Positions 40,263 through 54,697 of a stretch of DNA of 64,000 nucleotides are shown piece after piece. The stretch is taken from positions 15,984,243 to 16,048,242 of the forward strand of contig NW_019211454.1 in assembly GCF_002443255.2 (NCBI RefSeq), written 5' to 3'. Position numbers and translations under genes: made by a program. Numbering within the stretch: the first letter of the stretch is position 1; each line of letters begins with the position of its first letter. This DNA is from Varroa destructor (taxonomy: Eukaryota > Arthropoda > Arachnida > Mesostigmata > Varroidae). The notes under the pieces are model-generated. The model searched no databases, was not told the origin of the DNA, and saw nothing but the letters and a program-made list of their open reading frames with translations.

Positions 40263-41123
40263 CACGTTTCCGCGGATTCACGCAATGGGTGTCGTTGAGC
40301 GAAAGCGTTGCATTTTCTAGCAGCATAACAGGATCTAGCTTTACGTTCAAAAAGTCATATTCGAATTCAGTTAAGATTCGAGCTAGGATTTGTGGGGTTA
40401 AGTAAATAATTGTGGCTATTTTGGTTTAGAACGGAGTACCGCCGTTGTAGCATCGATCTGAGGCTGCAAAGCTACAACCAAATCACAAATGAGTCTTTCA
40501 AGCTTTGTAAGTAAGACATTGTTCCGGACGGCTGATTCCTGCTAGCACAGAACTTGCACTCGAAACTAAACCAAACTGTATCTTCAGTTTTGGTAAAAAA
40601 AAAAAACACAGTATTGCCACATCCTCGCTTAATTAGAATATTCTTGTTTACGGATTGTAGTTGTCGATAGTTATCGACACTTGTTACGTTTCGCCCTCTA
40701 CGATAGTTCAAATATACTTGAATTAAAGTCTAATTCGAACTGCGAAAAATATAATTTTACCGAAATCGAAAATAATAGCGCGACAAGTAAATGAAATAAG
40801 CTAAACAATCGAAAAGGCATGAAATTAATTACACACCGTGTCGTTGACTTTATGGACGAAGATGAAAATGCTCACTCTCGTACTATAGGCAAAATTTTGT
40901 TTGCTAAAGATATTAAAATTAAAGCGACAAAACGAGAATCATAGGAATTTTATAGTTTTTAGAATACGTCCCCTAGTACCCGAAAATTTGCGCTGTAATA
41001 AAAAAGATCGGGTGAAAGTCAAGCAATTTTGATAAATTGTTGATTGGCTCTCAGTTACGTATGGCGGCAAATTTCAAATAGAATGGCGCTAGTGAGTAAT
41101 AATGGGTGCATGCTGGTACGCAC

Positions 41124-41304
41124 CTGAAATTAAGTATGGTGCCATGCTCCACCTGTATATAATCAATTCCGTTGTCGAAGGATAATGGCCGCACTTCGTC
41201 AACGAAGATGCTGAGATTTTGGCGGGTCTCGTCGTATTTAAGCTCCTGTTCATTGATGATACACGAGCGAAACAGAACTGGTGCAGGCTGTGTGTTGAAG
41301 GTGC
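41124..41304 (-). CDS. hig: hig-like exon, first half of sushi-like module 2
   Basis: The acceptor is TTTTCTGGATCTGAATAG and the donor is TTTCAG/GTGCGT. Two bases in, 59 codons, two bases out fits both neighbours (Gly split with the previous exon, Arg split with the next). The segment has a first cysteine in FRSCIINEQ (about residue 130), a sequon NLS (145), an acidic middle, and ends DYIQVEHGTILNFR just before the second cysteine on the next exon. The H-G-T...N-F-x-C run resembles the first half of a CCP domain. The exon lies alone between a 3.3-kb and a 14-kb intron. Confidence 0.88.
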
Positions 41305-44300
41305 CTATTCAGATCCAGAAAATAATCATAACAACAGAAGAAGAGTGCATAATAAGGTTAGTTATGATTTGATTCATCAGAATGTATGTGTATGTTAATT
41401 GCGAAAGAAAGACAAAAAAAAACAGAAGCAAAACTAACAATTTCAAAGATATCGATTCGCCTTGACGTGTTTGCGGCATTAAGCACAAAAACAGAATGTT
41501 ACATTACGTTTCAAGCTGTGATATTGTACAAAATACGCTTCGTTCCGAATATGCGACCTCATGTCGTCAGTGAAGCAGCCAAAGAACTTAGCATACAAGA
41601 TATATGTATACATATATATCTATACATATAAGATACTTAAACGTGTCCCGTATACTAAGTTTATGCAAATTACCTGAATGCGTCTTTGAATTAATTAAAG
41701 CAAGACTGTACTAATCGATAGACTTCATTTATCTACACAATACAGTACAACAGCTGCCCACATGACGAAGCCACATGATGCCCACTAACGAATTCACAGG
41801 TATAAAAACTCCATGTATTTGTTAGTCTAAATAGAACCCACCGTGTTTGTGGCCTTACAGTAATATTCAGGCTGTCTTTTTACTGTTATATCTACCTGTT
41901 ACGATGCAACACCGTTACATCGCCATAGTCTGCAAATTGGATTCGGCGTAAAAGCCTCACTCAGTAGCTACGCATTTAAATTGTGAAAATCTTTTGAGAC
42001 TCCCTGTTTTAGGTTGTACCATATCAGTAACAACTAATTCGTGACTATTGAACCGCTGGCTCTGCCAGCTTCCTTTGAAGTCGGTAACTGCACTGCAGAT
42101 CCGCTCCGATTCCTCAAATGAACCTCGAAAATGACATGAAAAAACTCGTCAAACGTGAAGCGTGCCGAGGTAACCCTCCGTTGCTTGTCACACGCAACTA
42201 CTGCTTCTCTAGCAATAGGTTCTCCAGCATCGAGAGACAGGTAGACGAGAGTAAACTCAATTGAGTTTCAAGCTTCTGCAGGGCTTGTGGGAAGCGCGTC
42301 CTTCTCAAGAGTGTGTTCGGGCTGTATAAAGAGGTTCACACAGGAAATGACAGTACAGTGCCGAAAGACAGACAGGCCAATGCGCCTCGTTCATGTTAGG
42401 CCCCCAAAGCGCTGAGGGGAACGCAACGGCAAATAAAGATAATTTCCTAACTCTAACTCGAAATCGTTCGACTCTGATAACGGCCTATAGGCTCGACAAC
42501 GGTTGCCAAGACCTTACGTACTGCGGGGTTCTTGGAGTCTTGGTGTCTGAGTGTTCGATTCATTCGGCCCCTTACCTCTGGGCGACTTGCAGGGCCATTA
42601 CGAGTCCCTTGTACAGAGCCATAAACTGTCCCCTTACCCTATGTGCAGGTCTTGAAGAGCGTCGCGCCTAGCAACGCTCTTTGTCATCTCGTGTGCGGCT
42701 CAACCACTTTTCCTTCGTGTGTTTGTAGTAACACCTTACCATTACAAGACAGAGCAAGATGTAAATGCGCCCACAACATGCTTCACGTCTCGCATCGAAG
42801 TTAGTGATGAACGTGTACAGCAGTGTAGTGGCTGCAGTATCGCGGTAAGAGAATTCTTCGCCGAAAACGTTCTTTTTCGGAGGCTTGCCGCAACCGCGCG
42901 AAAGGTATGGGCCCACGCTCGTCGAATATCATAGACTACATGGGAGAAGAGCAAATACAGTGAACGACATTCGGCAAGAAGAAGTGATAATGCATCCGTT
43001 CTACAAAGAGCGGCAAATTGTCAAATTGGGAGGGCTGTCGATACTGATATACGGGCTACGACAGCTCGTGTTTTTATTGTTGTTACACAAAGCACGAAAC
43101 GTTGATATGGCCACGGGGCTGCTGGACAATAGCTGACGCGGTATGGAACAACGAGCAAACGGACGACGCTATATGATACAGGAGTCTAGCGATGAAGAGG
43201 TGTAGTCCAAGCATATATGCAAGTCTTTCATTTAATAAAAACGTATAGCATGATAGAATTGCAATGGTCCGTTTCTCAAGGAGGCGGGCCGTATGATAAT
43301 CGAAAAAACTCGAGCAAAATCCTATGCTGCCAGGAGTAGGCTTCAGAATGGCGCATGTCAGGTTGGATCTCTTTATTTGATTTGCCGCACGCCGAAAGAA
43401 AATTCAGCGGTACTATTTTTAAGACGGTGAGCGGGGGCGATAGAAAATTGAATCAATACAAGCAGTTTGCTTGAAAAAACAATCGCATATATTTTATCTG
43501 GAGTAAGGCTGTTTCCACGCTTAACTCCGATAAATTTTACATTGAAATTAGCGTACATCTGGTCTGGACAGTGAATGTTCGCGGAGTGGTCGTTTAGAGC
43601 CCACCCGAAAGAGCTTCCGTAGAAAATGTTTCACTGGTTTGTGCCCCACTATTTTGTCTATGGGAGAATTCTTTCTTTTATGAAAAAATAAGGGACAGAA
43701 ACCAAATTTAACAGCCTCTTTTAAGCTTGTCCTTTTTTTTTCTATTGCTTGTTATTTGTCATTGGACTTCGTCTTTGTTGACGTTGTGCACGTCAACATA
43801 TAATCATCGTCTGCTATGATTGGTTAGCGGCTGCTTATTATTCTTGTTGTCATTTGCACAGTGTGTCCACTAATGTCATTGGACATGTTTGCTTTGTTTA
43901 TTTATAAACTTAGCGCGGTATACTGAGCGTTTCGCTGACATTATACCACGTGAGTTGGGTGCTAATGATAACGACAAATCTTTCATGATGCCGTCTTCGA
44001 CTTCAGGCTCCGCCAAATAGACAAACGCGTAACGGCGAGAAGCCAAACAAAAGAGCGCTAGTGTACTCAGTGATACAATTCTAATCACGGCACAGCCGGA
44101 CACCCACGTTAACGGCTTACAACGGCTGCTGACCATACTTTTTGGGAGGATGACACTGTGCTTATGTGCGCCGGTACTGCCACTACGGTTCCTGCCAACA
44201 ACAAATTCGACCTTCACAGCTTCACCGACTTCACCACCATCATCATTACGTCAGACAAAGTGTTGACAGAGAAACCTTCTTCGGCGCTCGCTGTTCTGTC

Positions 44301-45404
44301 CGGCTTCCTTCGGCTCATTTCTGCCGTTCCTTTTTGCGACGTCTGCTAGCGCTTTGCTTGCTACCGAACGTTACCTGCTATTGATCCTGCTGCTCTGCTC
44401 CTGCTTCGATAAACAAACACCGTCAACTAAACTAGGCCGATGGCGAACAGCCTGATAGCAGGACTTGCTTGACTCCCCGGACGAACTAGACGTAGGCTTT
44501 GAAGCTGTTTAGGTAGAAGATGACTGGTACGCCGACCATCTGAGTTTCGGCCGGTGGAAGTTCCGTCAGTGGTTCCTTTAGGCCCACAGAAAACACTGTT
44601 ATGTATATGTATGTATACAATAGTTGTCGACAATATATTGACCGTTTTCAAGCCATATTTCTATGTTTTAAAATAATATTACTAAATAAAATATGCATCA
44701 TTTTAGTCGATGACCTTTTGGCATTTTTCCGGTACCTATAGAATTTCTGCGGCTTCTGAGCGAAAAATGATTTTTGTACCTTTTCATGAAGGCTAACTTA
44801 ACATCATTAAGGGAGTTCTGCAGAGACCGAGTTAGATAATGGTACAATATCAGGGTATATGGCACATCTATCAAATAATTTACGTAAGTCCTTTCAATGT
44901 TTGCCAGGTAGCTAGAGATTTGTGAGGTCTAGTTTTGGTCGATTTTTTCGGCGGTTTGGTATAATCTTGATAGTACTTAAAAGCAGATGTCCGAACGAAT
45001 CGTTCTGCTAGATGTCAGCTAATTATAACGGGCGCTTCCCTACCAACCCCACCAAAACAAATCACCCCCTTTGTTGGCATCGGTCTGGATTTTGCCACGA
45101 ATTATAGGACATGCGTTTTTTATTTGCGCATTATTGTTGTATGTCATCCATCTCTCATCACTCGTGACAAACCTCTTTGAAAATTTCGCTCGACTTCGTA
45201 AGGTTTCACAGACGAGTCAACGAGATCCTCTTGCGGTGTCACAAACATCTAGCTCTTTTTCAATGAAATTTCCTCATATGGTTAACAACTGTGTGGCGGT
45301 AAGTGCTTAGTTTTTCGATGGTATCGTAGCTATCGACGGATCCTGGTAAATTTTGGCGATCATTTTATCTAGTTTTTTTTGTACCACCACAAAAAGCATC
45401 TTAT

Positions 45405-45422
45405 ACACACACACACACACAC
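45405..45422. repeat. (AC)9 followed by short AT run
   Basis: Nine AC units run straight into an ATATATAT stretch ending near 45,432. Confidence 0.95.
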
Positions 45423-46621
45423 ATATATATATGTAGTTTTGTCTATTCATTAGTAATAGTTTATGTCTGAATTGGCGCGAAAGAAACAAACTCATAGAGG
45501 ACGTCTGGCATAGTATTTTCTATTATAACTAAATGTTGGAAGCATCCTGCAGATAATTTATTAAACCATGTTTGAAGTAAATGCTTGTCATAAACACGAT
45601 TCAGTGCAAAATTGCTTTCTCATTACAGTGTGCAACATGTCGTGTGCAACATGTGTTGCGCAAATGAGATTACGATTCCAGACAGCCCGCCTGTTTTTTT
45701 GCGGGGGTTCCTAGGATTGTACTTTTACGTTTATCCTTTCCGCATGAGAAGTTCCTTTCCATTGGAATTAGTGGAACTTATAATGTTGAATCACGCAGCA
45801 CTCGAGTGGTACGAACAAATGATTTTTTTTTTATAATTTTGTGTTCTTGCTGTGGCCGCAAGCGCGTACGAGCACGAAATTGGTGAAACAAAGTTTGTTC
45901 ACCATGTGTCCTATTGGAACGCTCCCGATTACTGGGCCATTGAATGCCCATTCTTACTCTTGCAAATGGGACACTCATTCAAGCTTACGTTTAGCGCTAT
46001 ATATACCTCTATGACCGCGATCACTGCCTATAAGATTCATCATTACCTTCAGCATCCAACGGTGAGGACTCTACAACCGTTAAGCTATGTATTGATATCT
46101 TCGATATATAAGTTCTTTCGAATTCGAGCAATCTGTAAATTTCTGTGTTTATCGTACTTGAGAACTTCCGTTCGTAGTTCGTGTTTTTTTATTCGTTATC
46201 TCTGATTGAGTAACACGGATAAAAAACCTGCTTCAGCAACAAATCAAATTATGATTACCTGTGATATATACTATATTCTTGCATCATCCATTCCTTTGCC
46301 GCATGATGTTGTGTTTTAAACGGTTCGTAGAGTTGGTCATGTACCCTGTATGCATTGCCATTGGCACGTAGTACGGGGCGGGGTGCCAAGTACACACGGT
46401 TTAGAGAGACGGGTCGGTCATTTGACTACGCGACCATTGAGTCGTTCCGTACTTCTCCCATCCCACTGCCAGCAGCACCCCACTGATGTGTGTAATGAGT
46501 GCCAACGACGAAGATGGTCATTGCCGCAATAACCGTAGAAGTGAACAATAATTAGCCTTCGTCGTCGTCGCCGACAGAAACCAACGTTTAACGTTTTCAT
46601 CGCTGTTCTCCCCATCCCTTT

Positions 46622-46641
46622 CCCCCCCCCCCCCCCCCCCC
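46622..46641. repeat. Poly-C tract (20)
   Basis: Twenty uninterrupted C on the plus strand; the longest G/C homopolymer in the window. Confidence 0.95.
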
Positions 46642-46890
46642 GCCCTAAAGACCCAACCACCCCTTGGAAAGCACATCGCTCTTTGTATCGTCTGCCCTTC
46701 TTTGCAACTTTGTTTGGCAGGTCACCAATCTGTCGGCATCAATGCTGCCTTTTCCTTATCCAACACGCAACAAGGTCGCACGCCCACTATCGCATAGATG
46801 TATTCTGGTATTTTACGTAAGCGCGCGCTTATGACTCTCACTTCAGCTGCGCATATAGAACACCTCTTGTAACCAAAAACGACACCAGTT

Positions 46891-46905
46891 GGGGGGGGGG
46901 GGGGG
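46891..46905. repeat. Poly-G tract (15)
   Basis: Fifteen uninterrupted G, only about 250 bp from the 20-base C run. Confidence 0.95.
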
Positions 46906-47230
46906 AGTAAGATGAAGGCAGTTCGGCTACGCCACGCGAAGGGCAACTGTGCCCGGGGGTGGGATAAAGTGGCGTGATGTAGGAGGTAGAGGGATGACAA
47001 CGTGTGTCGGCTTTTGTGACAGCAATGGAGGAGCTGGAAAAGTATGACGACGAAAGCGATATCGAATAGAGGTTGAACAGACTCTGTCGAACAATCAAAA
47101 CTGGAGGAAAACCTGAAGGAAGGCGTGCTAGGAGCAGGCACACGCTAAAATCAAACTACGGGTGGCTGGGCCGTTGCTGCGCCACCTTGTTCGTGGTGCG
47201 TACGTAAGAGTGGGTCGAGTTTTTTTTGGC

Positions 47231-47245
47231 GGGGGGGGGGGGGGG
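47231..47245. repeat. Poly-G tract (15)
   Basis: Fifteen uninterrupted G preceded by a T run and GGC. Confidence 0.95.
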
Positions 47246-50200
47246 TCTGTCGTTATTCATGCCTACATAAGTGAAGATTTAGGAAAAAGAACAGAGAGAA
47301 ATAAAACGAGATTTTGCTCGACTATACAAGAGCTGGCATAGACACTCATACGTAGACGCTGCACACCATCGGTGCGCTTTGTGATGCAATGGCCTCGACG
47401 ACTACTCAGCTCTAGCATCCACAGAGGGGGGAGGGGAGGCGGGCATTTTTTAAAAAACCCAGATGAGTTTTTCGAGTTTCGTCGCAAATTCAAGTTCGCC
47501 ACATTGTCGCTAGCACCCTACGCCGTGGCAGCCCGTGAACATTACTCGCGGGAAGAATGTGGGGCAGCCTGTAAAGAGATTTGACGTTACGTATATGCTA
47601 CAAACGTTTCATTCACATCGCAACCCTTGCGGGCAAAGCAAAGGGTACTTTTTCCCCATGCCTATCATATTTTACTGCGTGGCTACACCGTCAGCGGTGG
47701 CCACGAATCGTCTCATTCACAAGCCGACAGTCGGGCGAAAGGCGAGGTTTCAAAAGCCGACATTCGAATGGGTGACGAGAACGGCTACCCTGGGCGGTCG
47801 ACACAGCTGTCCTTGCCGAGGCTTGTCAATGTGTTTGCGATAGGACGATTGGTAGCTACCGTAAATGCTCTCGCATGGAGATAGGCACGTCTATCTTGAC
47901 ATGGAAGCTTAGTTCGAAAAAGAGAGACTTGTATAGGGTAGCTTAGCATTGGTCGAAATCGTTACTGCTGGCCAGATAGACGCAGTGTCCAATGCACCTT
48001 GGCTGAATGCCTACATTATAGTCGTGAATTCTTCATTGACCAAACTCGATATATATGCTGATATCTACATACGTCGAATTGACGCACTGATACTCAAGAA
48101 GCATATTCGTACTATCTGGTGTATATCAAGCGGTAAAAATATATACGTAAAGCTGCTATCGTTTCGCTTGATTGCCGATAATTCCGGCAGAAATTTAGAC
48201 GAACTATCCAACGTGTACATCTGCACTCGGTGAAGATAATGCGTACAGTTAATCAAAGAAAGGAGATAGTACTAAAAAAACATTTACATGTTCAAATAAC
48301 GTTGTTAGTATATGATTAATCACCTATGGGTCCCGATATAAACTGCATTAGACGTACGTCAACGAACAGAGAACAGAGGAAATCGCTGGTATGAAAATGA
48401 GATCTTTATACAGTGTAATATTTTTTAGCTTTCTCCGCAACCGTTTACTCATGATTAACAAGAGAGCGAGCCAGCTACCAGCTAAGATTTAGCAGGGTAG
48501 CTCTTCCATGGTCCGGTCAGGCAAGCAAAGATGTTAGCATGATAATAACGACGAGATAAACAGCGAATTTTCGGATCGTAGACCCACTACTTTTCACGCA
48601 AACTAAGATTTTCTAGTGGGTAATCGGATTTCTTCCCTTAATTTTACCTGGTCCAGTGTACGTTGGCGGCGAATTCTAATATTGAGCAGGGGTTAGGAAG
48701 ATTAAAGTACTTCTTCTAGACGTTCTAGGAAGCTTTATTGGCCTTCTACAAGAAGCGCAGAGAGAAGAGATTTGCAAAGTTGGAATAGAACGTCTTAGTG
48801 TAAGGCCGAAAAAAACGCTCTTTCTCTGTGAGGGACAATTCGTGCCTGCTGTCGCGGATGCGCAAAATTTTTGTAACAAAACAACAACAACAATGAAAAC
48901 GATAACTACCAGAAGTGATTCACTGGATTATACTCTCAGCGCTCGTGATCACTGCTTCTTTTGATAATTCCTTTGCAAAGCATTGGTTATTGCCGCACCC
49001 TGTAATGTCGTAGTGTTTTCTTAATACCGAATTGCTGCCTTTTATGGCACTAGTACGAAGGCTAAGGCGTCCACTGATCGTCGCATTAATGGCAACAGAT
49101 AACTATATTTTACTTTTTCAGACCTTAGGTCTTCAGTTTAATGAAAATGGAGCTTAAAAGAACGAATGTTGTATCAAGGTCTACTACGGCCTCCAAAAAA
49201 AATTGGTTATTATGTAATAACTCGATCAGTCGGCTGACTTGTTTTGTGTTCTGAGCACGGCCATTTGTTATTAATCCATATCGTTTATACCTCTGTTTGG
49301 TCTGTAACGAAGGCCGCCTTTTTCATATCTGCTTGCATGTTTCGTAGAAAGTGCCAGGTACATGTCAGTGAGGTAGTCCCACACTGCAACGTTCGCCTTC
49401 GGACCTTCGCTCTACCTAGCTTCTTGCTACTGATCGTATTCAGACAGATGTGCTCGTTGGCTGAGTTCAGGAGTCCTTGTCCTTTCATCAGGACTCACAG
49501 CATTCTTCTCGAAACGCGCAACAGGGTAAGTTGAGCTGATATCAATCTGTATCGTCCACTGGGTACAATAACGCTTAACGCCGTAATTCCATAGTGATCA
49601 ATTGTGCTGTTGACGCCACTTAGCCGCTGCATGCAGAAGTTAACCGAGTAAGTTAGAGAACTGATACCATAACGCCCTGACATGCCGGGAACTCTAGCTA
49701 AATGAGGTTCGTTCTCTGTTGAATGGCCTGGTAACCATTGAACTCTCTTCAAAATCGACATTTGAAGGAACCTGTAGTTTCAGCGGTCACCGATGCATTG
49801 GCTCATCCATCTCGCATGGGATATGATAGCAGTCTATTATACGGACACGAGGAGGTCTGAGAACCCACTTTCTGTTTGCTTAACTGCGTCTTTCGTTACC
49901 AATTATTGGAATATGCATTCGAAACAAGCAGACGGAAACGAGGGTTTTTCAAGCAGATGATAGTAATTTTGTGCTATTTCGTTGACCCAAATGCAACGCT
50001 GACTCCGAAGATGGATATAAGAGTAACATAGATAAAAATATATCCTGTACTAGGCATATAGGTTATAATGAGACCAGAACCCAAAATTCATTATAATAAG
50101 CGAAGTCATGATAACGTTTATTTTTCAGCGCAGACCTATGTCTTGGTAGGGCACAAAGCAAAATTCCTCAGCTGTCGGGCTAGCTCAATGACTTCATTTA

Positions 50201-51201
50201 TCAGACCTTTTGATTTTTTGTCACGACTTCAACTTGGCAACTTAACATATCCATGCACTTACAGATCTTTACTTACAAATCACGAACTTCGATATAACTC
50301 GTTGTGTGATGCCGTGTAGTTTTTAACGAGCTACCCCCACATTCCGCGAATAGCGTGAACGCTACACCATCTGCCCCACACCTCACTTCGGCAAAAGGCC
50401 AAATTAGTTAGACAGGAATCAGTCCAAGACCTGCGGTTTATGGCCTATATACCCCGCGGCGAGCCAAAGTCTCGTATGTATATTGTAGGCCCTCTTCATC
50501 GTCTCCGTTGTTTTTATCATTTTAAAAGGAAAATCCACATACCAAGCACATGGCAATGTTTAGATACCTCACATGATGATAGAGATGATGACGAGAACGA
50601 CCAGCATATCGCAATTGCAAATTCTTAATTAAATTGAAATGAGCTTACTTGTACTTCTAGTCTTCTTAGCCGTCTCTCAATCACAGTATTCGCCTAGCTT
50701 TATCTAGGAATGGTCACTGAAAGCTTTCGTTGTTTTAAATAGAATCTTGTGAAGTTAAGTTGAACTGCAGTGCCTCCGAAATGAGGTCGAGATGCCGACT
50801 GGACGAAAGTTAACTGACAGTTAGACCCACAGGCCGATGAGCCGCCGCTGCCACCGCCATTGCGTTTTGCACGCACAAGTTGAACGAAACTTGAACCGTC
50901 CATTTGTACGTATGTCACCGACGGTCTTCGCGTCTCTTTCTTTCTGGCCCTCATCTACATTATGGTGGGTGACGGGTTGCTTCCGTATAGGCTCCCCGTG
51001 CTGCGGGTCATCAGTTGAGTCAGCTCATAAACAGCAGACTTGTCGGCGATATGGGGCGTGGAAAGCTACCCTCGATGATGGCAACAGGATTTTCTTTCAC
51101 TGGTGTCACCATTGGAACTCAGTCGGACTTTGTGAGGGACTGCGACAGTGAAAAGACATCAGTGTGGCTGGAGTAGGTTACTCTGCGTTTTACAACGATG
51201 A

Positions 51202-51504
51202 CCACTGGAATGCTTGGAATGGGGTCAGCCCAAAGCCCCAAGAGAAGATGGTAAAACGTCGTTTGTCGCTGTCGTTAGAAGGGCGACAGGCACCGAGAAT
51301 GAGCTTGTGCGAGAAGATCTCACGCCCAGCGCTATCTTTCTTGTGGGCGGTAATAACAGGCAGAGTCCACTGACGCTGGTTGTGGACGCGGGACAGGGCA
51401 CTGTCAAGCTGACAGTGCTAAACGCGAAATTCGGCCTAATTGGAGCACACAGGGTTCGCCGGAGAATGAGGAAGAGAAGGAAAGCCAAACGACAGCGAGG
51501 GTGA
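51202..51504 (+). pseudogene. Possible transposon-derived coding fragment
   Basis: This is a plus-strand open stretch of about 100 codons after an in-frame TGA at 51,199. Its core reads SPLTLVVDAGQGTVKLTVLN, followed by a very basic tail (RVRRRMRKRRKAKRQRG). A V-D-x-G-x-G-x-x-K-L-x motif after a hydrophobic strand occurs, as far as I recall, in uncharacterised transposable-element proteins of arthropods and cnidarians. That link rests on memory of the pattern only. No complete element or terminal repeats were seen. Confidence 0.25.
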
Positions 51505-54500
51505 GGACCTGTCATTAGCGTATTAGCAGAAAGCAGTAAATAGGTCCCTCGCAGGGTTTGGCAGCGCTACTAGCCTGACCATCACCTCCACATTGAGTGG
51601 AAAATTACTAATAATCAATACTTGTGTTTTGTACGGGGTGAGTAGGAAGAAGATGTGGGATATGGTGGTTAATCCTCATGAATTAGAGCAAGGGATTAAA
51701 TGACGAGGCAAAATAAAGAATGCAACAATGTCTGTTGTCCATTCGTATCAACGCACATAGAAAAAAACGTAAATTTGGGTGTTATAAGCGATAAATGCAA
51801 GTTTTATATCGAATGGTCTGATTATTTCTAACTTAAGATTGCAAAATACTAACGAGTCTGCAGAAGTTCAACTCCAACGCAACTATCGCACAATTTAAAT
51901 CGATCTGCCTAAGTGGTCTAGAATGAAGCTTAATGGAAGTTAACTAAGCAAATGCTCTACTTAGCTACATATCAATCGCGGAGATCATGAAGCATCACAT
52001 TTATCTATTCCAACTTCATCTGATAACTATCTAACTAGCTTCGTTATTAGTTACTATAACATCAGCTGTCAGCCAGCTTGAGATCTTCACAACGCTCATT
52101 CGAAGTCATTATGCCCTTAACTTATTACATTTATCTATTTATATGTACCTCGGTAAGTGAGTGTGTTAATTATGTTATACGGAATGCATTGAGGCATTAA
52201 TCGTTCACCATAAAACGACATATTACATCTCATCTATCCTTATGGTCTGCAGAAACTGTACGGCATCAAGCGAACGGTGCCATTGCAACAAGTCAAGCAC
52301 GATTTGGTTCACTAATAACATTTGTGCTTTGACACGATCATAGAACTTTATTGAGGTTTATTCCAAAAACAGCGGCGCAGTGTTTCATTAACGCTAAGTC
52401 ATTCGCTTACCGACTAACGATTGTCACGGTGAAACGAGCTATAGAAACATGGACGACAATTGAGAAGGACTAGCTAGAGCAAAGGCATCGTGTAACTTAA
52501 AAAGTTCACAATGCCACTAAGGCATTCGTACACGGACATCGTTAGCTACACTTCCATGGAATACTATAAGCGATATGAGGAGTATATAAGTCACCGGTGA
52601 TACGATGACCCCGCGGAACAACTACTGGAAAGGGTGCGCGAAGCAAGAAAGAACGATCGCGCATCTTCCGCTTGGCATTTCGAAGAGGCATCAAACGCAG
52701 TGGACAGAGAGGCTTGCCCCTAGCAGAGTGCCAGACTGCATTTGAATGGCCGATAGCAAACAAGCATGTCGACCCATTGGTGCGCCTCGTCAATGGTGCT
52801 CAACAGAAAGGCCGGTGACTGGCGCTTTTGTCGCGTTCTTTCAGAACGTTTTTTTCTTATAAGACTGAGGGGCAGCGAGAACATGAATGCGGATACGGTG
52901 TCAGGCCTTGTGTACCCTGCATTTAGTCTCTTGACATGATCTCAGTCTATTCCTCCTTCTGGTTCCCGTAGCTATAGCTACAGCTGCGGGTGCTTCTACG
53001 AGCGGATGGAGGAGTAGCAAAATGGCACCGCCACTGAGTTTAGAGCAGCAGAAATAAATAGGTCCTAGAGGCGACGCGTTCTAGAAGCATTTAGAGGCGT
53101 CATCGTTCTGCGTTCATATAGAGCAGCACGGTGACCCGTTCCTGGTCTTTTTCTCCCGACACATTTCCTCGCTAAAGAGACCTGGAAATGGCGAGACCAG
53201 CTGACAGGCCGGATCTTGGCGTATATCATTGCATATTTTCCACTCGAATAGATACTGCGATTAAATTTAAGGAGAGTATGAAACAGCCGAGAAGTGACAA
53301 AGTTTTGTCGAGACTGAAAAGCTGCTCGTAACAACAGCCTTTCTCGCAGAGGGTACTCGTATTCTGCGTTATCTTATCTTCCCTATTAAACTCAAGATAT
53401 AGCAATAATAGTGAGTTATGAATCGCTTGTCAACTCGAGGTGACTGATCAAAATAATGAACACTACGTGCAACACTACATTGCAATTAGGACAAGTTGTC
53501 AGAAGTCGACTTCAAAGAAAGCGGCATAACCTACAATAAGATATCGTCTGATCTTTAGCTATACTCAGGAGCGGGATCGCATATTAGAGAAAAGTACAAA
53601 ACTACAAGAGCATTATTTGAATTCGTTGATGGAACCGCCGGTTTTCTCGCACAAATCGAATCGTGTGCGGTTATGGTATAAATTTCATAGGATAATTCGC
53701 TTGATTCATCATCTGAGGTTATCTGAATATTATCATCATCTGAAAATCATCTGAGGTTAGTTAAAGGAAAACATCGACTTCCCTGAGCGTCCAATGTTAC
53801 TGATTAACTACGCGTGCCTCTAGAGCTGTCCTAGATAATCTATCTGTTCTTTTAGTCACCGTGAGCTAGCCGACGACTTAGCCGCACCAGTGGCAGAAGG
53901 TACTGCGTTCGAAAAGCCAACGAAATCTTTTGTGAAAGCGACATAAGACACTCTAAAACGTTCTTAATTTCAAGCAGAATCTGCTCGTTTATTGGTCCGA
54001 GGCACTCGTTATGGCCTTACACCTCTACTTATAAGCACACTGAAGTAAAAGGCGAGGCAAATTTAATGGCGGAAGGTTTTGCGTGAATGGGTGCATTAAT
54101 ACATAGCATGCTCTGAAATCTGATAGGAACTCGAAATGATTTTGGTCGTTCACAGTATTCTATGATGATAAACATGTCGTAAGGACGTGTCTAATAGAAG
54201 AGCCGATCATGATATGCAAGCACGCATCTGTCCCTTTCTGGTTTTTCGTAACTACTGCTACAGAATTTGAGTTTTTATTTGTTTCAGGTTTAGGTTTAGC
54301 AAGTTATGTAACTCAGTTAACAGTTCGAAAGATTACAGCGAACTTGTGTAATTTGCAGACTCGACTTGTGTATTCATTTAGTGGCATTATACTACGGGGC
54401 AACGGGCACTGCTTGTCAATTGAGCCCCGTTGACAGTTTGCATTAATGATCGAATAACGCGGGGCCGACGGAACGAGCCCGGGAGAGCGTTAATGAAAAC

Positions 54501-54697
54501 AAGCTACAACAGTGATTGACCATGAAGAAATCGTGTCATCGAGTATAGACAGGGGTACATGTACTGACGTAATAGATACGCACGAACATGTATGTCCTTT
54601 AATCAAATCCCAAAGCAATGTCAAGGGGAGCATGTGTGCTCTCAACATGCAGGTGACGCGTGTTCAGTTCACTATCGAGGGCAAACAGTGAAAAATC

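Larger units (their letters stand above)
37811..41123 (-). other. hig-like intron (3.3 kb) with GC-rich open island
   Basis: This intron splits sushi-like module 2. From about 39.0 to 40.3 kb the DNA is richer in G+C and holds the two longest plus-strand frames in the window's centre, listed separately. A short minus-strand segment near 38.52-38.57 kb has a strong acceptor and a GTACGT donor, but its phase does not fit the gene. Confidence 0.6.

Noticed and set aside
42668..42916. Minus-strand cysteine-containing frame with a good GTAAGG donor, considered for the missing sushi half
   Set aside because: The phase needed by the next exon would require reading through a TAA; the real half-exon was found at 41,124-41,304.
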